From positions 62,001 through 126,000 of the forward strand of contig JADKAW010000005.1 in assembly GCA_016719055.1 (NCBI GenBank): a stretch of 64,000 nt of DNA, read 5' to 3'. Below are positions 43,715 through 53,279 of the stretch, one piece after another. The translations under genes and the position numbers were made by a program. The stretch is from Candidatus Rhodoferax mariagerensis. GTDB taxonomy: Bacteria; Pseudomonadota; Gammaproteobacteria; Burkholderiales; Burkholderiaceae_C. Each line of letters begins with the position of its first letter. The stretch's first letter is position 1. The notes beneath the pieces were generated by a model. That model saw nothing but the letters and a program-made list of their open reading frames with translations. It did not search any database and was not told the DNA's origin.

Positions 43715-44671
43715 ATGGAGCTGAACATGCCCGAACACACCCCAACACCGCTGCTGCCGCGTCGCCTGTGCCTGGCGCAGATGGGTCGATTGGGCTTGGC
43801 TTCTGCACTGGCAGCAGCCGGCTGTTCTTCGGGGCAAGGTGATCGAGCGACATCGGACGGCCAGATTCTGCGAGAGGATGCCGACGTGCCACGCCAGGTG
43901 CCAAGCCCGCGCAGTTATCCTGTGGCCTGGGTGCTGAGCTCGGGTGGTCCGCGGGGCTTTGTGCATGTGGGTGTGCTCAAGGCGCTGCACCAGCTGGGGT
44001 TCAAACCCGATCTGGTGGTGGGCAGCTCGGTGGGAGCGCTGGTGGGCTGCCTGTTTGCGGCGGGTGTGGACATGGCGCAGATGGAGTCGCTGGCGCTGGA
44101 GGCCAGCATGGGAAGCCTGTTTCGTCTGAATTTTTTGGGTGAGGGCTGGATCAGCGGGGCTGGCCTGGCGGATCTGGTCAACAAGCTGCTGGACGGCAAA
44201 CGCCTGCAACACTTGCCCACCGCCTGTGCCGCCGTGGCCCTAACGCAGCAGAGTGGACAACTCACGGCGTTCAACTGGGGCAACGCCGGGCTGGCGGTGC
44301 AGGCAGCCTGCGCGGTCGAAGGCCGCTTGGCACCGGTCGACATCGCCGGACAGCAGTATGTGGATGCCGATCGCCTGAGCCCGCTGCCAGTGCGGCTGGC
44401 ACACGCCCTGGGTGCCCAGCGGGTGCTGGCGATTGATGCCTCGGCGCACGAACAGCTGGCACCCGCTGGTGCTGAGCGTTTTCGCGAGTCTGATGCGCGC
44501 AAACGCGCCATGACCCGACCCGATGCCGAACGGGCCCAACTGGTTTTGCACCCGGACATCGGGTACTACACCTCGGTCAGCCGGGCTTACCGTGAGCGTG
44601 CCATTCAGGTCGGCTACGAATCGACTCTGGGGCAGGCCGACGGATTGCGTGCCTTGCACCAGCAGCCATGA
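43715..44671 (+). CDS. Patatin-like phospholipase, exported
   Basis: A 318-residue protein with the patatin oxyanion motif SSGGPRGFVHVG and the nucleophile elbow GSSVG (S105). The second catalytic residue sits in VDADRL (D217), where DGG or DGA is usual. The N-terminus has a hydrophobic stretch ending SALAAAGCSS, which looks like a lipoprotein signal. It is probably a periplasmic or membrane-bound lipid hydrolase. The ATG at 43715 follows the selD stop by two bases, and the downstream TVP38 gene overlaps its end (ATGA). Confidence 0.83.
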   Translation: MELNMPEHTPTPLLPRRLCLAQMGRLGLASALAAAGCSSGQGDRATSDGQILREDADVPRQVPSPRSYPVAWVLSSGGPRGFVHVGVLKALHQLGFKPDLVVGSSVGALVGCLFAAGVDMAQMESLALEASMGSLFRLNFLGEGWISGAGLADLVNKLLDGKRLQHLPTACAAVALTQQSGQLTAFNWGNAGLAVQAACAVEGRLAPVDIAGQQYVDADRLSPLPVRLAHALGAQRVLAIDASAHEQLAPAGAERFRESDARKRAMTRPDAERAQLVLHPDIGYYTSVSRAYRERAIQVGYESTLGQADGLRALHQQP

Positions 44672-45258
44672 GTTTTGACGATGTTCATGGGACGCTGGCG
44701 GCGTTGCAGGGCTATTACCTGGCTTATCCGCTGTTGGCGATGCTGGGGTACTTTGCCCTTTTTACACTGCTGACCGCGTGTTGTTTACCCGGCGCTGCCG
44801 TGCTGATGTTGTTGGCTGGGGCGAGTTTTGGCCTCGTCTGGGGAAGTGTGCTGGCCGTGTTGGCCTCAACCACCGGCGCCACCCTGACCATGTTGGCCTC
44901 GCGCCATGCGCTGCGTGAGCGCGTGACGGCCCGCCTGGGCGGGCGCTTGCAGGGGCTCAATCAGGGTTTGCAACGTGATGGAGCTGTCTATATGCTGAGC
45001 TTGCGGCTGTTGCCGGTGATCCCGTTTGTGGTGCTGAACCTGCTCAGTGGTTTGAGCAGCCTGCCCACACGCACATTTTTCTGGGCCAGTGCCGTGGGCA
45101 TGCTTCCGGCAACGGTGCTTTATGTGAATGCCGGCCTGCAACTGGCCCAAGTGCAGTCGCTGGATGGCTTGCTGTCAGCCCAAGCCCTGGGCGCGCTGGC
45201 TGCTCTGGGTCTGTTGCCCTTGTTGGCGTTGGCTTGGCGGAGAAAAGACCTGGTTTGA
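44668..45258 (+). CDS. TVP38/TMEM64 family membrane protein
   Basis: A 196-residue VTT/DedA-like inner-membrane protein, a stand-alone relative of the membrane half at 36071. Signature stretches are LTACCLPGAAVLMLLAGASF, GATLTMLASRHALRERV, and LRLLPVIPFVVLNLLSGLSS. The family is linked to lipid scrambling or membrane homeostasis. It is the last gene of the run that starts at 36071, so the run begins and ends with the same domain. Confidence 0.85.
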   Translation: MSFDDVHGTLAALQGYYLAYPLLAMLGYFALFTLLTACCLPGAAVLMLLAGASFGLVWGSVLAVLASTTGATLTMLASRHALRERVTARLGGRLQGLNQGLQRDGAVYMLSLRLLPVIPFVVLNLLSGLSSLPTRTFFWASAVGMLPATVLYVNAGLQLAQVQSLDGLLSAQALGALAALGLLPLLALAWRRKDLV

Positions 45259-45327
45259 CAAGCCTTGTTTCCGGGACTCCAGGGTGCTAAGATTTTTGGA
45301 TCTACCCACCTTGACGAGGCATAGATC

Positions 45328-47223
45328 ATGCGCACCGTTTGCATTCTTGGGGCTATGCTCATTTCCTGGGCTTGTAACGCCCAAACCTCAACGGTGAGCG
45401 TCGAAGTTGATACGGCGCTGGTGGGCCCTGCCGTGCGCGACCTGTTCGGCGTGAACCGAAAGCCAACCTTTAGCGACAGAACGACTGTCAGCTGGAATGC
45501 GGCATCACTCTATTCTGCGTTCGGTGTCTCGCAAGTGCTGCTTCATGATTCGCAGCTCGATTTGTGCACAACTTACACGGCGGCAAACAAAGTCAATGCT
45601 GGCGCTAGCCCAGAGGTCGCGGTCGCGGGCTGCACGTTGACCGGCGACGGCGCACCGCCGCATTTCAAGTGGACTCCGATTTCTTCGGCCGACACCGATC
45701 TGAACAACCCTGACAATTACGATTTCTCAGCCGTGGATGAAGCGCTGCGAGGCGCGATGGCCAGCGGTGCCGGCATTTATCTTCGGCTGGGTGAAAGCTA
45801 TAACGGCCCAAACGATACCGGCGACTCACTGGCCTGGGCCAAAGTGGCGACCAATATCTACAAACACGTTCTGGGCGTGTTCAAACCGAGTGCCGGTATT
45901 GCCCTGGACCCGGTGTTTGTTCAGGTGCACAACGAGCCCGATGGCATCTTCTGGAACGGCGAGACGGCCACCTTCAACACCCTGTATGTCGAGACGGTGC
46001 AGCGCGTGCGCGCAGCCGCTGCTGAGGCCGGCAAAGCAGTCACCATCGGTGGCTCGGGGTTCACCACCAATATTCTGGCGAACAGCACAGTGCCTGACAA
46101 TCCGGCCAATGGCTTCATTGCGGCCGTCGGCGCAACGAATCTTGATTTCTACTCGGCACATCATTACAACAATTGCTCATCAGCCAGCCTGGCGTCGGCG
46201 GCGCTCTTCCTGCGCTCATTGCGGTCGCTGGTCAACAGCCAGGGTGGCAGCAGCAAACCCTTGCACATCACCGAATGGAACATTGGTCTCGGCGAGCGCT
46301 GTGGCAACCCCTTTTTCGGTGAACAGCGCACTCAGTCGTTTGCCAGCGGCATGCTGACGCTGATGCAGGACCCGGCGCAAAACATCGCCGCCGCCTTTTT
46401 CTATGCCGGCGTTCCGATCATGTCTTTGTTTGACCCCAACAGTGTGGCTGGGGCGATGCGCATCAATCCATCAGCCTGGGCTTTGTTGGCACATTCCCGG
46501 CTGCGCGGCAGCAACACCTTGAGCGCCCAGGTGTGTACAACCACTGGTGCCTGCGTTGCTGGATATGTGGCAGAAACCCAGCCACTGCTGGCGCTTGCCG
46601 CGCAAACAGGCAGCGGTCAAACCATCATCGTCACCAACGACGGGACGGCCGAAGTGAGTTACACCGTGCGCGTGAAAGGGCTGACGGTAGCCAGCGCCAA
46701 CGCAACGATCAATACACCACCAGCCGGCGTGCGCGACGTGGGTGTCAGCGGCAGCCCCAGCACCGTCAACACGGGCGAACTTGCTGCGCTGCTGGCTTCG
46801 GTGGCCCAGGACACGCGCAGCAACCTGACCGTCAGCGGCGGACAGATTGAGCTGACGGTGAGCATACCCGCACGCAGTGTGCAGTGGGTGACCGTCAGCC
46901 CCGTGCTGACAGTTCCTGCAGCGCCGTCGATCACTTCTGTGACGCGCGGTGCAACCAGTGCAACGATCCAATTTTCTGGCAGCAGCGACGGTGGTTCAGC
47001 CATCAGCGGCTACCTGGCAAGCTGTACCGCTGCGGGCCAAAGCCTCGCGACTGCCAGCGGTTTGGCTTCACCCATCACGGTGAGCGGGCTGGCGCGCAAC
47101 GTTGCTTATTCCTGCACGCTGGTGGCCCAAAACGCCATTGGCAGCAGCGTTGCGTCAGCCGACTACGCGGTCGCCGCGCGGCCAGTGAACTTGGCTCCGA
47201 TGATGATGTTGTTGCTCGATTAA
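45328..47223 (+). CDS. Secreted glycoside hydrolase (GH39-like) with C-terminal Fn3 domain
   Basis: A 631-residue secreted protein with signal peptide MRTVCILGAMLISWACNA. Residues ~20-420 look like a (beta/alpha)8 glycosidase of clan A: VQVHNEPDG gives the acid/base E203 and HITEWNIG the nucleophile E316. A beta-sandwich (~425-530) and one fibronectin type III domain (APSITSVTRGATSATIQFSG onwards) follow. The closest family I can name is GH39 (xylosidase/iduronidase-like), but assignment is tentative. It stands alone between the selD run and the RecQ fusion. The substrate is a plant, algal or bacterial polysaccharide by inference. Confidence 0.65.
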   Translation: MRTVCILGAMLISWACNAQTSTVSVEVDTALVGPAVRDLFGVNRKPTFSDRTTVSWNAASLYSAFGVSQVLLHDSQLDLCTTYTAANKVNAGASPEVAVAGCTLTGDGAPPHFKWTPISSADTDLNNPDNYDFSAVDEALRGAMASGAGIYLRLGESYNGPNDTGDSLAWAKVATNIYKHVLGVFKPSAGIALDPVFVQVHNEPDGIFWNGETATFNTLYVETVQRVRAAAAEAGKAVTIGGSGFTTNILANSTVPDNPANGFIAAVGATNLDFYSAHHYNNCSSASLASAALFLRSLRSLVNSQGGSSKPLHITEWNIGLGERCGNPFFGEQRTQSFASGMLTLMQDPAQNIAAAFFYAGVPIMSLFDPNSVAGAMRINPSAWALLAHSRLRGSNTLSAQVCTTTGACVAGYVAETQPLLALAAQTGSGQTIIVTNDGTAEVSYTVRVKGLTVASANATINTPPAGVRDVGVSGSPSTVNTGELAALLASVAQDTRSNLTVSGGQIELTVSIPARSVQWVTVSPVLTVPAAPSITSVTRGATSATIQFSGSSDGGSAISGYLASCTAAGQSLATASGLASPITVSGLARNVAYSCTLVAQNAIGSSVASADYAVAARPVNLAPMMMLLLD

Positions 47224-47312
47224 AGAACGGTGGACACCGGGTTTTGGGCGCACCGGGATGTTGTTGCGAGGCGCTGACGTGGCCGTTGACCATCACCGCA
47301 GGCACTGCCTGA

Positions 47313-50300
47313 TCAGGTCAGCACCAGCTCGGGCAGCAACAACTCCCATTGATCCACCAGATACCGGTGCTGGTGCTCGGCGGTTGACTGGTCACGCCGG
47401 CGCTGCAACACGGCGCGCACGGTCACTTTGTGGCACACCTGCCCGGCCGGAAAATCAAAGCTGGCTGACATACGCCCGACCGTCATGCCTTGCACGTCTT
47501 GCAGCAGCCACTTTTTCTCATGCTGCACCAGCGCCAGCGCGTCGCCCGGCGCTAGTGCGGCCAGACGCGAGTGAATCGGGTGATTGGCAGCGCAGCGACC
47601 CGCAAAACCTATGTCTATATCCTTGAGCGTGGCGTTGAAGTATTGCCAATGCAGCTCGCGCGGCATGACGGCTGGCGCCACCGCTTCGCGCCACAACACT
47701 GCCGGCAAGTCATCCAGCGCCTGGCGCAAGAACCGCCCGGTACCCATGCTGCACAGCGCAAGTGTTTGGCGGGCGCGCGTCATCGCCACGTAGTACAGGC
47801 GCTGTTCAGCTTGTTCTGCCAGCGGGTTGTCACCCGGATGACCGCATTGCCAGCCTCCGTCAAGTACGGCCACATGGTCAAACTCCAGCCCTTTGGCGCG
47901 GTGTGCGGAAAGCAGCAGCAAACCGGTTTGTTTGCGCCGGATGTCGCGCCCCCACTCGGCCAGCCAATCAACAAAATGCTGCACCGGAAGCGCTTCGGCA
48001 CTGACCTCCAGCGCGTAAACCTCCACCGCCTCCAGCAACAAGGCCCACCAGGGGTTGGCTGGCGGCGCTTGCGCTGCGATCCAGTCGCGCATGTCGACTG
48101 CTGTCACCAGCATTGGCGTGCGTTGGCGCAGCCAGGTCAGCAGTGCCTGCGTTTCACGCAGTTGCCACAGGCTGATACCCGCATCATCGGCCATTTGCAC
48201 TGGAATGCCGTGTAATTCGCAAAAAGCGCGCAGCGGCTGTAGCCAGGCCCAGTTGCGCGCAATCACGGCGCAACGGCTCCAGTCCCACTGGGTATCCAGG
48301 CTGGCCAGACGCTGCAGCTCCTGCATCACCAGCACCGCCTGCGCCACCGCATCGGCAGGCACTGGCAACACTTGCACCCTGCCCTGACCCACCGGGTCGC
48401 GGGCTTGCCACAGACCACCGGCGGGCTGCTTGCTGCGGGCGCGGTCGATATGGATCGGGCGTTCGGCCTTCATGCGGTGTGGTGCGGGTGCAATCACCGC
48501 GTTGGCCGCCGCGATGATGTGACCGCTGGAGCGGTAGTTGTCCACCAAAAACGCGGGCGTGGCGCTGTAGTCAGCGGCAAAGCGGCGGATGAAGTCGACC
48601 GAGGCACCGTTGAAGGCATAGATGTTCTGGTCGTCATCACCCACCGCAAACAGCGTGAGTTTGTCGTCTGCCTCTTTGCGGGTTCGCCCGGCCAGTGCCG
48701 AAATCAGCGCGTAATGGTCCGGGCCAATGTCCTGGTACTCATCGACCAGAATCCACCTGAAGCCGGCCAGCAAGCGGCTGCGCTGCGCATCGGCCTCGTC
48801 GGCAGGCAAATCGCCGCCTTGCAGCAGGGCAACCGCCTGGCGCAGCACTTGTGCAAACGCGTCTTCCGCCAACACATCGTTGCGCCCGGCAAAACTTGCG
48901 CCCACCAGCCGCATCGCCATGGCGTGACAGGTCAACACGGTAATGCCCCGGGCATCGTCGCCAATCAGCTCGGTCAGGCGGCGGCGAATCTCCACCGCTG
49001 CGTGCCGGTTGTAGGCCAGCGCCAGAATGCCGTGCGGGTTTTCGCGCTTGACCCGCACCAGGTAGGCGATGCGATGCACCAGCACGCGGGTTTTGCCAGA
49101 ACCAGGGCCGGCCAGCACCAGCACGTTGGTCTGCTCGCGCTCGTCGGTGACAATGGCTTGCTGCGCCGGGTTGCGCAACGCCTCGACAATGCTGCGCCAA
49201 GAAGCCGGGGTGGTCTGGCGGGAAATCTCCTTGTCGCGGTTGGGCAGCCAGCGTTTCAGAAATTCTTCGCGACTGAGCTGAAAATAGTCCATCGTCAGGC
49301 GCAGCGCATCGGCCATGGCCTGCAGGCCACGCTTAACATACTCGGCCATCACATGGATTTGCGTCACCTGCTCGGCGTAATGCAGTTGCAGCGGCGCAAA
49401 GTCGGCCTTGGCAAACCGCCGTGGCTCGCTGCCCAGCACAATCGTCATCGCCGGGCGAAACACGGCCAGGCCCTTGTTGAGCCGGATCACCTCTTGCTCA
49501 TGCAGCCACAGCAAGGCGTGGTCGAGCAGCTTTTCAGGGTGGTGGACCTCGGCGTGCAAGCCCACATCCGAGGTGATCACCGCCAGCAACGCGCCCAGGG
49601 TGGTGGCCGCCAGCAAGTCCACGCCACGCGCACCAGCCGGCAGCTGGCTGGTCAGATGGGCCATCAGTAGCCCGGCGGCGGTTTGCCGCAATTGGGCGGT
49701 GCGGGCCAGCGCCTGCCAGTCGCGCTGCAATTTGACGTGTAGCGTTTCTGCGTCGATGGCACGCAAACTCAGGCTGCCAATGCCGCCCGATTCGGTACGC
49801 CCGTCTTTGGCCAGCCCAGTCAACAGGCGGCGCACCGACTCCGGCAGTGCCTGGGGGTGACCGGCATCTTTCAGCGCCTGCGTGACGCGGCGCAGGTGCA
49901 AGGTGCTGGCCTCGCCGCGCTCCAGCTCGGGGGCAGCCTGGCGCAGGATGTCAATCAGCGCATTCTCCAGCGACCTCGCATCGGCCAACCGGTGGGCGGA
50001 TGCCCTCTCGCACGCCACATGCACAAAAGCCGTTAACGCGGTGTCATTGCTGGCGATGCCGGCCGCCTCCAGATCATGCAAGGCCAGGCGAATCGCTTCA
50101 GCCCCCAGGCCCGAGCTGCCCATCAGTTCATCGGTCGAAATGCCCTCGTCGGCATCGGCGGCAATCAGTGCCGCCACCAGCGTCAGCAATTGCTGGCGGT
50201 AGCGCTCGGTCAAGTCGAGGCGGGCCAGCCGGGCGCGCGCCTCGTCAAGCGACCGCACCCGCAGCGACGACGGGAAGATCTGCACGCGGTTTTCTTCGCG

Positions 50301-52430
50301 GGTCAGCAATTGCGACTCTTCCAGCCACGAGATGGCGGTGCGCACCCGGGTGTCGTCGGTGGCGCTGTCGCGGGTGAACTGGCCGTCTTCCTCCTCGGCC
50401 AAAATTTCTCCGGCGGTGGCAATGATCTGGCCGCCCAGGTGCTTTTTGCGGTTGAGCTGGCGCAACGATTTGAGGATGGCGCTGATTTCACGTTGCGTCA
50501 GGCGTGAGCGGGCCGACAGGCTGAACTGGCGCTCCACGTCCTCGGCGGTGTAGAGCAACACGCAGCGCGCCGCAGCCCGGTCGCGCCCGGCCCTGCCGGC
50601 TTCTTGCAGGTAGTTTTCAAGTGAGCCGGGAATGTCGGCATGAATCACCAGCCGCACATCGGGTTTGTCAATGCCCATGCCAAACGCGTTGGTGGCCACA
50701 ATCACCCGCAGGTCGCTGTCGATAAAGCGTTTTTGCGTGCTCTTTTTGCTCTCGGGCTGCAAGCCGGCATGAAAGAAGCCGGCGGCGATGGCTTTTTGCT
50801 GCAGGTAGTGGGCCACCTCTTCGGTCTGGCGGCGCGAGGCGCAATAAATGATGGCCCCGCCTGCGCTGTCGGGCGGCAAATCGGCCATCAACACCTGGTG
50901 GATATGCGCCAGCTTTTCACCGGTGGTGGTGGGCACCACCACAAATTCAAGATTGCTGCGGCTTGATCCACCGTCAAACACGCGCAGGCTGATGCCCACT
51001 TTGTCAGCAAAGTGCGCCAGCAGGTCAGCCACCACCTCGGGCTTGGCGGTGGCGGTCAGGCACAGCACCGGCGGCACCGGTGCGTCACCCGCGCTTTCTT
51101 TGATAAAGCGCGACACATAGCGGTAATCCGGGCGAAAGTCGTGGCCCCATTTGGACAGGCAATGTGCCTCGTCGAGCACCCAGGCACCAATTTCTCGCTG
51201 CGCCAGCGCCTGGCGCAACGCCCGATTGCGCAACTGCTCGGGTGAGATGATCAAAATGGCGATGTCGCCCAGGCGCAAGCGCTCCAGCACGTCGGCGCGC
51301 TCCGGCATCGACAGCAGGCCGTTGACCGCTGCGCAACAGCCAATGCCGCGTGCCTCCAGGCCGGCCACCTGGTCGGCCATCAGCGCCACCAGGGGTGAAA
51401 TCACCACGGTGAGCGCGCCGGTTTTGTCGTAGCGCGACAGCGCGGGCAGCTGGTAGCACACCGATTTGCCGGTGCCAGTGGGCAAAATTCCCAGCACCGA
51501 GTCACCTTGCATGGCGGCCTGAATTATCACTTTTTGTAGCGGCTGGCCCTTGCTGTCCGTGGGCTGTGGCCTGAAATCATCAATACCTGTAAACCAGCGC
51601 CGCAACGCCTGGGTGGCATCGTGTTGCTGCGCGCACCAAACGCAAGCCGGGTCGGCGCAAGCGGTGTCGCGCAACTGCTTGACCCACTGCCCGGCTTGCG
51701 GGAACTGGTGGCGCACCCACGGCGGCATGACTGAATTGCCACCTGCAACCGAAATCCAGGCCATCGCGTAGGCCAGCGGCCAGCCGCCACCCGGCATTCT
51801 GGGGTTCACTTGCTGCAACTGGCTACTGCAAACCTGACCGTGCAACAACCGGTGGATGGCGGCCAAGGCCAGCGCCGCATCAGGACACGGCTGGGCGCGC
51901 ACGGCGGCAAACACCGCATCAAAGCCTGCGCTGGCGTTGTCCAGCGTGGTCAGCCAGTGCCAGGCCAGCAACATATCGGGCTGGGTTTGCTGGACCTGAG
52001 CGAACGCCTTTAGCTGCGACTGCAGCACGGTAAGGGTGAGGCGTGCGTCGAGCTCAGGGTTGTTGAGGCGGCCGCTTTGCAACTGACCGTCCTGGTAATG
52101 CTTGACCAGATGGTGGTACGGGTTGCGCGGAAACGCCAGCGGGTTGAGCCACAGCGTGTCGATAGCAGGCATGGACAGCAGCTTGAGGTGCGGCTGCGCT
52201 GCTTGCAGCTGTGGCAGGTCAAAGCGAATCAGGTTGTGGCCGAGCAGGTAGCGGGCATCGGCGCAATACAAGTCCAGGTCGAGCAGCGCGGGGCTGAGTG
52301 ACCCACGCTTGTAGGTGAGCGCTGGCCGACCCGAACCGCTGACAGCGGCAAACTGGTGAATGCGGCTGTCTTTGCGGGCGACTTCGAGATCCAGCGAGAC
52401 GCAGCTATTGAGCAAGTGTTGCAAAGACAC
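47313..52430 (-). CDS. Exonuclease-RecQ-UvrD fusion helicase
   Basis: A 1705-residue protein with three parts. Residues ~1-200 look like a DEDD exonuclease (SLDLEVARKDSRIHQFAAVS, GHNLIRFDLPQLQ). Residues ~290-800 are a RecQ helicase (LGILPTGTGKSVCYQLP with K322, WVLDEAHCLSKWGHDFRPDY, YLQEAGRAGRDR). Residues ~1090-1620 are a UvrD/PcrA helicase (VLVLAGPGSGKTRVLVHRIA with K1113, VDEYQDIGPDHYAL, GDDDQNIYAFNGAS, AMTRARQTLAL). All ATPase motifs look intact. Such giants occur sporadically in bacteria; repair or anti-phage roles are conceivable. The start is a GTG at 52430. A hairpin lies 60 bases upstream. Confidence 0.88.
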   Translation of the reverse strand: MSLQHLLNSCVSLDLEVARKDSRIHQFAAVSGSGRPALTYKRGSLSPALLDLDLYCADARYLLGHNLIRFDLPQLQAAQPHLKLLSMPAIDTLWLNPLAFPRNPYHHLVKHYQDGQLQSGRLNNPELDARLTLTVLQSQLKAFAQVQQTQPDMLLAWHWLTTLDNASAGFDAVFAAVRAQPCPDAALALAAIHRLLHGQVCSSQLQQVNPRMPGGGWPLAYAMAWISVAGGNSVMPPWVRHQFPQAGQWVKQLRDTACADPACVWCAQQHDATQALRRWFTGIDDFRPQPTDSKGQPLQKVIIQAAMQGDSVLGILPTGTGKSVCYQLPALSRYDKTGALTVVISPLVALMADQVAGLEARGIGCCAAVNGLLSMPERADVLERLRLGDIAILIISPEQLRNRALRQALAQREIGAWVLDEAHCLSKWGHDFRPDYRYVSRFIKESAGDAPVPPVLCLTATAKPEVVADLLAHFADKVGISLRVFDGGSSRSNLEFVVVPTTTGEKLAHIHQVLMADLPPDSAGGAIIYCASRRQTEEVAHYLQQKAIAAGFFHAGLQPESKKSTQKRFIDSDLRVIVATNAFGMGIDKPDVRLVIHADIPGSLENYLQEAGRAGRDRAAARCVLLYTAEDVERQFSLSARSRLTQREISAILKSLRQLNRKKHLGGQIIATAGEILAEEEDGQFTRDSATDDTRVRTAISWLEESQLLTREENRVQIFPSSLRVRSLDEARARLARLDLTERYRQQLLTLVAALIAADADEGISTDELMGSSGLGAEAIRLALHDLEAAGIASNDTALTAFVHVACERASAHRLADARSLENALIDILRQAAPELERGEASTLHLRRVTQALKDAGHPQALPESVRRLLTGLAKDGRTESGGIGSLSLRAIDAETLHVKLQRDWQALARTAQLRQTAAGLLMAHLTSQLPAGARGVDLLAATTLGALLAVITSDVGLHAEVHHPEKLLDHALLWLHEQEVIRLNKGLAVFRPAMTIVLGSEPRRFAKADFAPLQLHYAEQVTQIHVMAEYVKRGLQAMADALRLTMDYFQLSREEFLKRWLPNRDKEISRQTTPASWRSIVEALRNPAQQAIVTDEREQTNVLVLAGPGSGKTRVLVHRIAYLVRVKRENPHGILALAYNRHAAVEIRRRLTELIGDDARGITVLTCHAMAMRLVGASFAGRNDVLAEDAFAQVLRQAVALLQGGDLPADEADAQRSRLLAGFRWILVDEYQDIGPDHYALISALAGRTRKEADDKLTLFAVGDDDQNIYAFNGASVDFIRRFAADYSATPAFLVDNYRSSGHIIAAANAVIAPAPHRMKAERPIHIDRARSKQPAGGLWQARDPVGQGRVQVLPVPADAVAQAVLVMQELQRLASLDTQWDWSRCAVIARNWAWLQPLRAFCELHGIPVQMADDAGISLWQLRETQALLTWLRQRTPMLVTAVDMRDWIAAQAPPANPWWALLLEAVEVYALEVSAEALPVQHFVDWLAEWGRDIRRKQTGLLLLSAHRAKGLEFDHVAVLDGGWQCGHPGDNPLAEQAEQRLYYVAMTRARQTLALCSMGTGRFLRQALDDLPAVLWREAVAPAVMPRELHWQYFNATLKDIDIGFAGRCAANHPIHSRLAALAPGDALALVQHEKKWLLQDVQGMTVGRMSASFDFPAGQVCHKVTVRAVLQRRRDQSTAEHQHRYLVDQWELLLPELVLT

Positions 52431-52780
52431 GCTGCCTCACGCCGTCAACTGGCTGCATCAGTCCTGAGCACACAGCGGGCAAATCACGGCATGCGCCATC
52501 AACGGCGTTGATGGCGCCAATCTTGCCGAGCACCCGTGCAGGCGACAAGACTTGCCGACGGCGACACGTTTGATGGCGCGGGTGCTTGAAGCGGTGGGCA
52601 TCAGATTTCTAGTGAAGTCATTTCAATGCTCACATTCTAGAATTCAATCGCTTGTGCGCCAGATCACAGAAGTTCCACGCGGCCTGTCGAGAGGCCCTGC
52701 ATATCAATGCGGTGTTTGGCGGTGCCGATGTCAGGGCCAATATGATGGCGCGTATCCTGGGCGGCAGGCCTGACTGGCCG
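52431..52780. other. Non-coding or decayed DNA upstream of the RecQ fusion
   Basis: No gene is recognised. GCGCCATCAAC (52493-52503) and GTTGATGGCGC (52507-52517) make a perfect 11 bp hairpin with a 3-base loop. A frame from 52652 reads EALHINAVFGGADVRANMMA and runs into the ParE remnant; I do not recognise it. Confidence 0.4.
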
Positions 52781-53025
52781 AGCGACTTCCTGCTCCAGAC
52801 CGATCGGCAGGCTGCAAAAGACATCGCTGACCTGATTATTGACGCGCTGGAGATGCTGGTACAACACCCAAGGTTGGCCAAAAAATTCAGTTTGGGGAAC
52901 GCGAACTGGTGATCTCAAGGGGGCATACCGGCTATCTGGCACTCTAACGATTTTTTCCACATATCGACCGCATTCAGATGCTGGCCTTATGCCATCAGCA
53001 GGAATCGGGCTACAAGGGCTGGTAG
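52781..53025 (+). pseudogene. RelE/ParE toxin remnant
   Basis: SDFLLQTDRQAAKDIADLII followed by DALEMLVQHPRLAKK is the first half of a ParE/RelE toxin. After a frameshift it continues as ELVISRGHTGYLAL, a TAA stop where a tyrosine is expected, then RFFPHIDRIQMLALCHQQES and GYKGW with TAG at 53023. One frameshift plus one stop make it non-functional. No antitoxin gene is left. Confidence 0.7.
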
Positions 53026-53279
53026 AAAACTGTTGCCCCTGAACTTTTCTCTTCAAGCTTGAACGCCTCAGTCACTGAGCCAGGCTTGGCCTGCCTGAAA
53101 CTGGGGTGGCACTTGAGGTGAGTTTGGGCGACATGATGGGTTCGTTGAGATCCCTGATGGCTGCATCAAAGGCGAATATCAACTTTTCTGTGAACGGGGA
53201 GTTATCAAAAAAGGTTCGAGCCTTTCCAGATAACGTCTGCCGCGCTGGATGCGCCAACAGCACAGCGACGACTCAGGCG
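53026..53279. other. Unassigned decayed DNA
   Basis: Short frames exist on both strands (for example 53106-53309 plus and 53263-53072 minus), but I recognise none. It lies between two dead genes and may be a scar of an old mobile element. Confidence 0.3.

Noticed and set aside
42768..43904. 378-codon open frame on the minus strand
   Set aside because: It is antisense to the SelD domain and the patatin start; composition is rich in His, Gln and Arg, as expected for a shadow frame.
48372..49670. 432-codon open frame on the plus strand
   Set aside because: It is antisense to the UvrD part of the fusion helicase, with no motifs of its own.
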